In this document: piece by piece, positions 48,390 to 58,935 of the stretch
How the letters are laid out: each line of letters begins with the position of its first letter
How positions within the stretch are numbered: position 1 is the stretch's first letter
Source: Loxodes magnus
Lineage: Eukaryota > Ciliophora > Karyorelictea > Loxodida > Loxodidae
Assembly (NCBI GenBank): GCA_946699065.1
Contig: CAMPDV010002144.1
Location: 18,309 to 82,308 of the forward strand
Length of the DNA stretch: 64,000 nt
Direction of reading: 5' to 3'
Notes under the pieces: generated by a model
What the model saw: only the letters and a program-made list of their open reading frames with translations
Databases searched by the model: none
Told to the model about the DNA's origin: nothing
Made by a program: the position numbers and the translations under genes

Positions 48390-48765
48390 GAAAAGGAATA
48401 ATAGAAGGTATAGCATTTATATATCCCAAATTTAAAACTTCCGCTTGTTCATTTTTCTAGGAATATAATATTTTTCTTTAGTAGCTTATATAGAGCAATA
48501 AAACTAAATTTTTTTAAGTATAGATAGGAAAAAAATAATCTGGTTTTTGGTTAAATAAACTAAATATACTTATAAAATTAAATTCTAAGTATAGATAATA
48601 TTAGTTATAGCATTATAATCTTCATCTAAAAAGTAAAATTATATAACTAATAAATTTTATTTTTCACTCTTAAAATAAATTTTTTAATTTAGTTTCTCAT
48701 CCACTTTAAAAAGCTACTTCAAATGACTATTAAAATATAATGCTATATCTAAAAGGAAAATAATA
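48390..48765 (-). pseudogene. Uncharacterised protein next to RING gene, copy 2 (degraded)
   Basis: Minus strand retains LFKVDEKLN and LDEDYNAITNII from the copy 1 protein at 17690-18115, with frameshifts between them. Confidence 0.4.
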
Positions 48766-49129
48766 ATTACTACTCTTATCTGATTCCCATATAGTAAGGG
48801 ATATAGCTTTTGAAAGTGTAAGATTTGGAGGTAGTTTAAAAATTAAGAAATGAATAGTAAGGAATAATAAAATAATTTAATAGTATTAATAAAATAAAAA
48901 TTAAAGGAAGTATAATTTTCAAGTTATAATTATATCAATTATCATCTTTTATAATTAATATGCTTAGGATTATTTAAGATAGTACAACTATTAGTAATAA
49001 GCTAGTTGTGGTATAATAAAATTATTATATCGATGTTTTGTAGTTGTTGCTTATTCCAGGAGATAAAACTTCTCAGTAGATTTTAAACTAGGAAAAAATA
49101 ATTAAAAATCACGTATTTTTAAAAGGAAT

Positions 49130-50470
49130 CATATATTAAGCTAGTCAAGCAGAGTATGCTTTTTTATATTTTAAAAGCAATCTGTGCAAAAATTTTATTT
49201 TAACTAGATATAAAAAATAGCTGATTAATAAGTTTTTGTTAAAGCACAAGAGCTAGAATAGAAATGAAGTAGCTCTAACTAAATAAAAGAGATGAAGTTC
49301 AGTTGTAGAGTAAACCTTTATTAGACCATAATATTAAAGAAAAAAGCTTTAATAATCAGCTAAAATCGAGCTATCTACATCTTTCTAAAATTAAAATTTT
49401 TTGAAAGGATATTTTAAGAAAAGGAATAGTAAATACCTAAATATTGCGCTTTTAGAAGCTAAGAATAACTACAACTAAATCAAAAAGTTTAAAAATATTT
49501 AGAATGCTAAATTATAGGCCAAGGATGTTATCTGCTGCTATAAAATCTCATTTTCAGATTTAATATCAAAACTTGGAACGAAGAATCTTAAATATTTACA
49601 AGTAGAAAGAAAGGTGATTTAAATAGCATACTATTATCATGCTGTATATGAAGTTTAACTGAACAATGAATCTAAAGATAATTATAAATCGATGCTTTTG
49701 ATTAAGAATCTGAAAATAATGAAAATAGTTGATTAAATAAGCTTTATTCATTAAACAAATAAAAATATATTATTTATACATTAGTTTCTTTAAATATATT
49801 TCAAGAGTAAATTTCAAGGAATTTTTCCTTCATCCTAAGATAAAAGCGCAAAATCAAGTAATATTAGCAAAGCTTCCTAAATTAGAAAGAGAAAGTTAAA
49901 TTTCTCAAAATTACCTATAAAAAGCAAGAATAACGTTCACGGAAAAACTAGGCTGTCAATAATTATTTTTGAACTCCAAACTATATCACTAGAAAGTAAA
50001 TTGAATGCATCAGCAGCTTAATTTAATAAGTAACCAAGTAGTAGGATCTCAAGAAGATAATCAACTTTAAAATATAAGGCAATAAGGTATTTAAAGAGAA
50101 TCAAGGAAAAAATTAACTTATAAGTCACATTTTCAGAATATAATGCAATCATAAACTTCAATGAACGTATGCTAATTTCTTTTTCGTAGTAATTTTAATT
50201 AAGTAAAGCATAAAAAGAAAAACATAAAGAAATTTAGTTAGGAATGAAGAATCTATAACTACTACTTATAAAATCAGGATATATAGAAATACAGTGAAGA
50301 TAATTCAAAAGCAGAGGAAAAATTCTAGTTTCCAATAGATAATTTTAAACTTAATTAATTCATTTATTTGGATAAAAAATAGCTTGGCTTATCCTACGAC
50401 TAAAATCAATCTTTATAGATATATCTTAATTAAGCATATAACTAGACTCAGATATTCTGAAATTTCTTTA
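49130..50470 (+). pseudogene. Uncharacterised plus-strand gene, copy 2 (longer but frameshifted)
   Basis: Matches copy 1 (18380-19270) in ENSWLNKLYSLNKQ and the SLNIF/FSFIL region, then continues with coding-like text (ITRKQIECISSLIQQVTKQQ, YKIRIYRNTVKIIQKQRKNS, YPTTKINLYRYILIKHITRL) that copy 1 lacks. Frame changes are needed in the shared part. No domain recognised. It shows what the truncated copy 1 gene originally looked like. Confidence 0.4.
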
Positions 50471-50474
50471 TAAT

Positions 50475-51385
50475 AAATAAATATCTTTCTATCCATCTAA
50501 AGTGCTTCTCTTAGCAAATTAGGGAGTTATTTTTATTACAAAGTAGAGATTAAATTAAGTAGGAAGATCCTAATTATTCATTATAGTTTGTTTATTTATT
50601 TTAAATTACAAGGAAGAATTAAGTATGAAAATAAATTTAAGAAGCTTAGTAAAAAGAAAGAAATATTAAGCCTTTAAATGATAATAGCTACATTAGTGTA
50701 TACATAGCTTGTTTAGAATAATTAAATTCAAGTAATCTATCAGTTAATTTTGAAGATGCTTAAATTAACTAAGCAATAATTATCTTAGTTTCAATTTTGT
50801 GTTATACATACATGATTTTATTAATTGTTTTGCTTTATTATTTTTGGATAATATAGAAAGTAGCAAATTGTAAATAGAATAAAAGCTTTAAATTATAAAA
50901 TCTTATTAACAATTTTCTTAATATTTATAATACTTTCGTAGGTATTTCTTCTTTAAGACATAGAGTTATTATTTTATATTTATATAAAAGCCTTTTGGTA
51001 TAAATACATCTATTAAGATTAAAATTAATAAAGTACTTTATAAATTAAATCTAGTTCTTATATTAAGTTATAAGGTTCTTAGGGTAAATAATAATAATTC
51101 AATCATATCTATATTATATTTCCCTTACAGTTAGAAGTATCATTTTTATTTAAATATAATACCCATAATATCAAGTTACTCGCTTATGCATATAACTAGT
51201 AGGAATCTTAATTATATAGTAAGTTCCTGCTCTAATTTATAAATGTCTATTATATAGCTTTATAATGATTATTAAGTTAGCTTACATTTATATTTGCTAT
51301 TTATCTAGAGTATTTTAAGTTTAATTCTAGTTAATTTATAGTAAAGATAGAATTATTTTAGTTTAGTTTTTAAATAAAATGGAAT
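50475..51385. other. AT-rich intergenic DNA, nothing recognised
   Basis: No domain or repeat recognised on either strand. Confidence 0.4.
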
Positions 51386-51389
51386 AAAG

Positions 51390-52390
51390 CAATCCATAGG
51401 ATAAATACCTTCAGCATCACAAGTAAGAATAGTTATTAAAAATAATAGCTCTACGATAACAGTGTAAAAAGCTAGGGTAAGCAGGAAAGTCCTTAGCTAG
51501 CTAAACTTCTCTTTTCTCTTAAGTTCCTCTGCTTCTTACTAAATACGAAATCTTGCCTAACCTATGCTACTATAGAGATTATTACTTCTTTATTAGCTAA
51601 AGAGAATATTCTATTCTATTCTACGACTTGAGACTTAAAAAGATTAATAATTTAAAAGAATGAAACTCTAAAGACTTAGAAAATAGCTTTTTATATCAAA
51701 CTAATGATCATTAAATTAATTTTTCTTTAGGGAAAATTAAATAAATCCATTAAGCTTAAGTTTAGATTAAGAAAAAATAAAAACCAGAAATTAAAACGAA
51801 AGACATCTTTTAAATGCAATCTCGTAGATGAAATTATAAAGTAGCTATGAATAACAATTATACTCTCTTTTATATAGGAGGTAATGGAGCTAATGGAGTT
51901 AATGGACCTAATGGACCTAATAATGACTGCGAAACTCTCAATCTTAGAAACAAAAAATAGAGCTTGACTAGTTCTATTCCCTGCAGTGTAAGAGGTGAAG
52001 GAGCTTGCTTTGGAGGTGAAGATTTATATTTAACAGGAGGATTTTAAACAAAAGAGTGCCAATTGAGTTAATTGATTTAATGTTATTCCCCACAAAGAGA
52101 TTCATGATCTTAATCACAAGCCTTAATTCCTGTTCCTACTTAAATAGTTCAATCTGCATATGTATCAAATAAAAAAGCCATTCTTATTTTTGAAGGCTAG
52201 TATGCAATTCAGTTCAATTATTTGTTTGATATGAAAAAAGTCTTAGAGTTTGGAGTAAAGCCTCCCTGTTGATATTAAAATTATCCCAATTTCTAGCCTT
52301 ATCAAAAAAACGATTAAGTCTTTATTTTTATAGAGAGTCTGCTAGAGTTTGACATAGCTAAAGCTTCCTGGAAATAATTTTAACATCATA
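51390..52390 (+). CDS. Kelch-repeat protein, copy 2
   Basis: Plus frame runs CYYRDYYFFISQREYSILFY, QSRRWNYKVAMNNNYTLFYI, GGNGANGVNGPNGPNNDC, GEGACFGGEDLYLTGGF, SPQRDSWSQSQALIPVP and KPPCWYQNYPNFQPYQ. Gly-Gly pairs followed by Tyr and Trp at kelch spacing indicate 4-5 blades of a beta-propeller. W in RRWNY, RDSWSQ and PCWYQ are TGA; the last W (KASWKQF) is TGG. GANGVNGPNGPN is a short Asn-Gly repeat absent from copy 1. The 5' start is not resolved, and an upstream exon or ATG outside the range is likely. Kelch propellers serve as protein-binding platforms, often in cullin ligases; no partner domain is visible. Inverted homologue at 22690-23640. Confidence 0.65.
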
Positions 52391-52399
52391 ATCTAACTT

Positions 52400-52980
52400 A
52401 AACTCTAATTTTTTCTATTATTTTTTAAATTAACGTCTCTATCTAAAATTTAGCAAACTTATTGCATTAGCTTTAGCTTTATTATTTTAGGTGATATCAG
52501 GAGCTTTATTCAAGCACATCTTGCTATATTTATCAATTTTTATATTTTATTCTATCCTTAAAACCTGTTTATTCCTTATTTTTCTATTTGCATTTATATA
52601 GAAAGGCTCATTATTTAAATCTAAATTCTCATATCTGCATCTTAAGCTCGTTCACTGAGCTATATATAAATATCTTACTAGATATTCTTAGTAATACCAA
52701 TTAGTTTTTCCTCTTCATACTTAATACCTAATTCTTCAGATTTTAATTTTTTACTTTATACTTCTCAGTAGAACAATCTTAATGAAGGTTACTTACATAT
52801 GAATCAAAGGATTTATTGATTGAATTTAAATAATTTGACATAAAGGAATTTGAAACAAATATTTAAATATTCTTTAGTATGTAGAGTGAAAATAAATTTA
52901 GTTGCTAATAAACAGAAATATTTTAATTATTAACTACATAAACCAAAATATTAAAAACATATGTCAGCTTATCAAAAAAG
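52400..52980 (-). CDS. Uncharacterised coiled-coil coding segment
   Basis: A minus frame reads SEELGIKYEEEKLIGITKNI, QQDIYIQLSERAQDADMRIQ and MQIEKQGINRFQGWNKIQK, with regular heptad spacing. W is TGA in GWNK. No start, stop or family could be set. It lies tail-to-tail with the kelch gene. Confidence 0.35.
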
Positions 52981-53089
52981 ATGTCAGAATTCAAATCAGG
53001 ATTTATCGCACAATTAATGATAATGATTTCATTTTAATGATTTAAATAAAAGAAAATTTAATTAAAAATATACGCATTCATTTAGTTTA

Positions 53090-53105
53090 TAAATACTTAG
53101 AATAA
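53090..53105. repeat. Target-site duplication of element B, left
   Basis: TAAATACTTAGAATAA, identical to 54020-54035. Confidence 0.8.
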
Positions 53106-54019
53106 CAACAAATATAAATATAATATTAAGTGCTTGGCGTTCTTGGAGGTATTTCAACCTCTTTCCTGACAACCTCTAGATTGCTTTAGAGGCTAAATAT
53201 AAAAGTCTGAAAATCTATACAACTCTTCTCCTTACCATGCTTGTTGTCCTTTAATTCTTCTTTCACCAAGATGTTAATTTTCTTTTTTCTTGCAAATTTC
53301 CCCAAATCTATTACAATATAGTATTTCTATTTCTCTTTTTAGTTTTAGTTGTTATTATCTCTTCTTTTTTGTTTTCCAAATACTTCAACTAGTTTTAGTA
53401 TTTTTACTTGAAATTTAGAAATTTCTAGTATCTTTTCCACAGATGCTTTTGAGAGTTACAATAATAGCATCTACTTGCTTGACGTTTAGGTTGAAATCTT
53501 GAGCTATTTCCACCTTCAATTATCATTGTATCATTCTTTTATTCTTTCTGTTCCATTTAATGCTGCAATTTGTACTGGTTTTCATCTATTTTTTCAACCT
53601 TGCTGATCAGCCCTTTTTGTTTCTATTGTTAATTTTAAGATTAACTGCTCTAGTCTTGTGAAATGTTTAAAAATGCGTTAAGGTCTCTTTCTTAGGTCAT
53701 GATTCTCGATTCTATTTCCTCTGCAAGTTCAAGTTTTTCCATTAACTTATTATTGTTTTTCTTCAATTTTTTGACCTCTTCCTGGAGTTCCAGCACCACT
53801 TTAATCAGCTAATCATAGTTTATTTATTACTACGTGGTGAGATTCGAGACTTCCGAGCGCATTATATTTTTACCTATTTCCTAGGCTTTTTTTCAGAAGT
53901 GGGAGACTCATCTTGATGGTTGTACCCTTTTCCTGGTCCTAACCTTTCTAGGATGTCGCAAACTCTTGTTTTTTGGAGCCGCAAAGAATCCTGTTTTGAA
54001 TCCTGACATCTTTTTTTAT
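53106..54019 (-). mobile_element. Short zinc-knuckle retroelement, family B
   Basis: Bounded by a 16-bp exact duplication. Very similar in length (914 bp), 3' hairpin (GAGGTTGAAATACCTC) and protein to family A at 12093-13006. The 5' end is 10 bases before the ATG. Confidence 0.85.
53250..54009 (-). pseudogene. Gag-like coiled-coil zinc-knuckle protein, family B (degenerate)
   Basis: ATG 54009-54007 opens MSGFKTGFFA(A). Coil as in A, then CYYCNSQKHLWKRY (about 53490-53450), where the last knuckle Cys (TGC in the 57950 copy) is TAC Tyr. W is TGG. Frame changes between coil and knuckle. Each of A, B and C is otherwise collinear; only C has all four metal ligands. Confidence 0.65.
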
Positions 54020-54035
54020 TAAATACTTAGAATAA
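54020..54035. repeat. Target-site duplication of element B, right
   Basis: TAAATACTTAGAATAA; partner of 53090-53105. Confidence 0.8.
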
Positions 54036-54039
54036 AAAG

Positions 54040-54475
54040 TTGATACTAAACTAAATAAATTATGCTAGAGAAATACTTTCCATATACAAATTTAGAACCT
54101 TTTGCTATCATTTCTAATATTAATTATAACAAAGACACTTCAAAATTAACCACTCTAAGATTTACATCTATAGAAACTTAGATATATTTTAGCTTATTTA
54201 ATCATGTGAAGCAATGCAAGATCTAATTTAAGAATTATAAGACTTAAAAGTTATGACTTGCAAATATATTCAAATATAATAAAGCTATCTTAGTCTTAAT
54301 TTCATACTAAGTTAAAAAATATAATTTAGAATTAGAAGATTTCATTAACATTTACTAAGAAATAATTTAAAAGTCAAATGAGGAATGATGAACTAAAATA
54401 ATGCTAGAGTTATCTGGATTAGTTTAAAGAAAAAAGAACATTAGAGATAAGTAAAGTAGGACTGATGAATAAAAT
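54040..54475. other. AT-rich spacer, nothing recognised
   Basis: No domain or repeat recognised. Confidence 0.4.
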
Positions 54476-54481
54476 GTAAAG

Positions 54482-55330
54482 TTAAAAGTTAAAAAAGCTT
54501 TGTTAAATTCTTAGTAGTCAGCCATCTGACCTATTCTGGCAGATTGTCTCCATTAGTTTGTCATGAATTCCTACTAGGTTTAGTTAGGCGGTATAAAACT
54601 TCATTAGTGCATCATCCTTAAATATTCTGAATAGTTATAGTCTTGCACGTAGCATTCCTAATTATTTCTCCAAGGATTATGATTTGAATTAAAGAATTTG
54701 TTTCTATAAGTGTTTACGCTTTATGTTGGATATATCCTAAATAGTTTTTAAAAATATCTTATTTATTCTTTCTTAAATTTCGCTTAGTTAGTAGCAGTAT
54801 CTTCATTGGTGTTATTTATTGTACACGTAACATTTTATTCTTCTTTTACTATTATTCCTGTAAGACTTATTTAATTTAAATTTACTAGCTATTTTAAATT
54901 AATGTTTACTGTTTATTTTAATTTAGGCTTAATTTTCTATTTCCATAGGATCTGATTAATTCTGTTAAAATGAAAATGGAGTTACCTGAATTGATTATTA
55001 AATTTAAATAATTCTTTGTTCTAGTTTGTTTTTATTTCTTATGATGATTAATATTGTTTCTCAAGCAAAGACGTGATTAGTTTTTCTACTTTATCAGTAG
55101 GTATCTATTTTTAAAGATGAACTGTTTTAATGACTTAGATAATATTTCTATTTGAGTTTGTGTCGGAAATGTTTTAAATTCTGGATTTCCAAGTGGTTAA
55201 TGTTAGTAATATGAATAATATTTCTGACTTTGACTGATTGTAGTTACTTGGGTTGTTGATTTTTTAGAGAATTTTGGTGTTGAAGTGTTTTGTTGAAAGT
55301 TCTGTTATTTGGTAGAAAGAATAGTATTTT
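54482..55330 (-). mobile_element. Short zinc-knuckle retroelement, family H, copy 4 (decayed, oddly mutated 5' end)
   Basis: Minus strand matches the other H copies from the TTAACT-type 3' tail (54478-54495) through the knuckle region, here CYVYNKQHQWRYC (about 54835-54795; second Cys to Tyr). The 5' 130 bases (55195-55325) are still alignable but carry a dense cluster of C-to-G and C-to-A differences on the plus strand. The start ATG is gone. Confidence 0.65.
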
Positions 55331-55469
55331 TTAACTAAACAGTTTGATTAAAGAAAATATAGGAAAAGCATTCTAATTGATATTATAACTATAGATTATT
55401 AGAGTTGATATCTAAATAATATAGTTGTTTAATTTAATTAATAACTAACAGTATATTTAATCAATTTAT

Positions 55470-55735
55470 AAAGAATGGTAGGAGCTAGATTTTTAAATCT
55501 CTTATTATACCTCTTAGGGAACTTCCTAATTGGATTCAAGACCAAGATCTTGAAGAGAATGCATCTGGAGAATATCCTACTTGGTAGAGGCTTGAAGTAA
55601 ATTATCATATAGTATGTATTAAATACAGATAATGGAACCAACTTGAAGAAACTGATGAAGAGAAAATATCTGGTATGTCCAACAAGAGGTTGTGAAAAGC
55701 AGGACGACAATAGCTTGGATGTGTTAAAATAGTAA
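55470..55735 (+). CDS. Uncharacterised coding fragment
   Basis: A plus frame reads IFKSLIIPLRELPNWIQDQD, LEENASGEYPTWQRLEVNYH, YRQWNQLEETDEEKISGMSN and KRLWKAGRQQLGCVKIVKV. It is GC-richer than its flanks and has a strongly protein-like composition; W codons are TGG except one TGA (RLWKAG). It looks like a single exon or gene fragment. No family recognised. The antisense standard-code ORF over it is a shadow. Confidence 0.45.
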
Positions 55736-55739
55736 AAGT

Positions 55740-56900
55740 TAGTAATTAATGAATGAATTATAATGAATTAATAATTTAAAGTTACTTATAAATAGAAATA
55801 GATTTCTAAATAAAATGGCAGTAAATTGACTAATCTTGTTTAAAAGCTAATTTTTATTAAATGTTAATTTAAGTAAAAATATAATGATTAATTTTAAGGA
55901 AAATATAACTAATAAAATGAAGATAAATAAATTAATTATAAAGGATTAAGTTATTAAAGTAAATATATTTATCTATAAAGGATTTTATTTAATATTCTAA
56001 TATTTATTAACGTAAATATAAACTATTTATAAAAGAAAAGTATTATTTATTAATTAAAAAAGAGAAGCATAAATAGAAGCAATAATTTATAAAAATAAAT
56101 TAGCTCCATAGCTTATAGAGTAAATGTTTTAAAATATTATTACTAGTATTATTTACGATTTATATAACCTTATTTAACATTTAATTACAATATAATTGTA
56201 TGTGTAAAAAATAAATATATACACTATTAAAAAATGCTAATTGTATATAACTAAAATATAAATGATATAGATTTAATAAGAATGATGAATTATAATTTAA
56301 TCAATATTTAATACAATTTAACTAAAAATTACTAATTAGTTAATAAATATTCTTATTATTATTTCCACTTTAATGCTTTTAAAACATATCAGTCTTAACT
56401 CAATAAATAGAGATATAAGTCTTTCATAGTTACTTCATATGCCAAATTTCAATTATTTATATATATTTTAATGGAAAAGCAAAATTCTTAGTAGTCTAAG
56501 TGTATTAGAGTGGGTACAAATTATAGCTTTTTTATTAATGAATTGGAAATTTAAGCATATCATAATTTCTATTTAATTAACTGACTAAACATAATTTTTT
56601 ATAATTTAGTTCTATTTAATATAATTACAAGCATTTAATACCCATAACTGCTAATTTTAGAAAATACAGTCTTTATTTCAGGTTTAGCAAAGCTTAGTAC
56701 TAAATACCTATATTTATACATGAACTTTATTTCTTGAAATATGGTTTAGTTTAATAATTGTAATTAAAGATGATTAACAGATATATTTTGAATAAAGAAG
56801 AAGCCATTTAACTCATTCTACTTACTTCATATAAACAATATTTTTATTAAATTTTATTATAATCCTTACTTATTATTAAGTATGCCAAAAAACCCTATTC
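55740..56900. other. Extremely AT-rich intergenic DNA, nothing recognised
   Basis: Only short AT-rich words; no domain, tail or duplication recognised. Confidence 0.45.
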
Positions 56901-56929
56901 TACAAACTACCAAACTTATAGTCATAACT

Positions 56930-57240
56930 TTCCTTACTAGTCCTTTCAACCCTTACGCGAGGTCACATGTCTATTTAATTATTCCAGGAAGATGAGGCTG
57001 CAATAAGGACGATTGGAGTCTAATCCTTCGTAATATCTGTATTGGATTAACAAGTCGGTGGGGATTAAACACTGTCGAAGGATCAGAAGATCAATCCTCA
57101 AGCAAAGCTTCTCGTGAAAATACTATGTTCTGACTAAGAAACTTCTGAAAGTCCAAAATCAGGGGCTGTTAAGCAAGCAAAACTTTTTATCTTAGTCTTA
57201 ATAATCCTTACTCAGGTCTAGGTCATTTTTTAGGAAAATG
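56930..57240. mobile_element. GC-richer non-coding island N, SINE-like
   Basis: A block of clearly higher GC (TTACGCGAGGTCACATGTC..., AACAAGTCGGTGGGGATTAA) in very AT-rich DNA, like repeats K, L and O. No protein-like frame and no second copy recognised here. Strand and edges unknown. Confidence 0.35.
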
Positions 57241-57449
57241 ATACTAATAGTAACAATAAAGCCAAAATTATTTATGATTTTTAAATATTTCAACTTCATA
57301 TCATAACTGATAATTTCCTGGATTATAATTAAAAATCATAAAATAATCAAGATTCCTTACCCCAAACTTCATATTTGCTATTTCAATTAACGATTAAGCT
57401 AATTTTTAAATCCCAATAATTGCTTTAATTCTTAATCTTTAACTTTAAT

Positions 57450-58310
57450 AAAAAAGATGTCAGAATTCAAAACAGGATTCATCGCGGTTCCAAAAAGGCA
57501 GGAGTTAACGACATCCTAGAAAGGCTTGAACTAGGAAAAGGATATCAAAAGATACCCATCAGAATGAGAACTATCTCTGAAGAAAAGCCTAGTAAATAGG
57601 CTAAAGGTATTATGTGCTCGGAAGTTTCAAATCTCATCACAGAGCTGTAAATAAGATACGATTAGCTGATTAAAGTGATGCTGACCTTCAAGAAGAGGCC
57701 AAAAACTAAAGAAAGATAATAAGAGACTGATGGAAAAAATTGAAATTGCAGAGGAAATGGAATCGATACTCAAGAACAGAATAGTTAATAATAACATAAG
57801 CAATAGAAGTAAACGAACTATCCAAAAAATGGAAAAAATAAAATCTGTAAAATTGCAGTTTTAAATGGACCTACAAGAATAAGGAAACTACCCAATGATA
57901 ATCGAAGGAGAAAAAACCAAAGATTTAAACCTGAACAGAAGTAAAAAATGCTATTATTGTAACTCTCTCACACATCTATGGAAAAGATGCTAGAAATTTT
58001 AAAACTTTAATTAAGAATAATGAAATTACTAGAAAAAGTTGGTTAATAAAAAAAACAACAACAACCAAACTAAAAAGGTAAAGAGAAAGATTATATTGCA
58101 ATAAATTAGGGAAAATAAACAAGACAATAGATAACAATCATAATTTAGGCAAATGGACTTCTCAAGAACATTATGCTTAGCAAGGAGAAGAATTTTAGAG
58201 ACTTCAAACATTTATATTCAGCATCTAGAGTAATCTAGAGGCTGGCAGGAAAGAGGTTGAAATACCTCCAAGAACGTAAAAACATTTAATTTTGTATTTG
58301 TATATTTGCA
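57450..58310 (+). mobile_element. Short zinc-knuckle retroelement, family C
   Basis: Same architecture as A and B but on the plus strand. ATG 57457, 3' hairpin GAGGTTGAAATACCTC (58251-58266), TTTTGTATTTGTATATTTG tail. No target duplication could be matched, so one end may have been rearranged. Confidence 0.7.
57457..58240 (+). CDS. Gag-like coiled-coil zinc-knuckle protein, family C (knuckle intact)
   Basis: ATG 57457 opens MSEFKTGFIAVPKRQELTTS. A coiled coil (KKDNKRLMEKIEIAEEMESI) is followed by NYPMIIEGEKTKDLN and KKCYYCNSLTHLWKRC (57946-57990), an intact CX2CX4HX4C knuckle with W = TGG. Frame changes are needed near 57660-57700. The HxWxxC pattern is shared with families A, B, G and H, whose W is TGG or TGA. 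CCHC knuckles bind single-stranded nucleic acid, here presumably the element's own RNA. Confidence 0.65.
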
Positions 58311-58344
58311 TATACAAAGTTCTAAAATTAATTATTATTATGAT

Positions 58345-58765
58345 GATATAATATAAAATGAATGTCGGCCGCATCAGATAAATTAGTAGGTAATTTGGTG
58401 CAGTGTATACTGCATTGCGAGTAATCTCGTTCTCGATGCCACCACAAGGAAGGCTGGATAAGCTCCGTTGAGATATCTCTAACTTACCCAGAGGTTTCTC
58501 TCTAGCAGTATGAAAGTTTGACTGACGGGCCTTCTAATTACCGACTTAATAACTAATTCTTATTTGGACCTTATTCAAGAAGACTGAAGCATAAGACTCA
58601 AGATTTAAGAATAACTTTTAATAAGAAGATTCCCCATTTGGAGAAGCTGACATGACTCACTTGTAGAATTTTAACAAGAAACATGAGAACATTTTTCTTA
58701 ATATTAAATATCAATATTGAAAAGCTGCGCGACAATGAGATATTACGCGCTCTATAATAATTTGA
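58345..58765 (+). mobile_element. SINE-like repeat related to K, copy 3
   Basis: GC-rich block starting GAATGTCGGCCGCATCAG and ending in AAAGCTGCGCGACAATGAGA...ACGCGCTCTATAATAATTTG, the same terminal hairpin type as the minus-strand K copies. The internal sequence differs from K; GATGCCACCACAAGG (58436-58450) resembles the hairpin of L. No protein seen. Confidence 0.5.
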
Positions 58766-58935
58766 ATGAATTTAAATAAGATACTATTAGCTATAGCTAT
58801 ATATAAATAAAGAGAAAGGCTGGTTAGTTAATAGTTACTAGAATGATTATAAAGTTTACAATATAAAAGTGTAAATAAAGAAATAATTTAATTATTTTAC
58901 TTTAAATTAAATAGATAAATCATTTTATAAAATAA

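Larger units (their letters stand above)
42480..49930. repeat. Ancient segmental duplication, copy 2
   Basis: Collinear with 13575-19160 but longer because of insertions at about 43965-45085 (with H copy 3), 45570-46936 (K/J composite) and 47110-47655 (element L). It lacks the counterpart of 16740-17620. Genes inside are degraded relative to copy 1. Confidence 0.75.
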
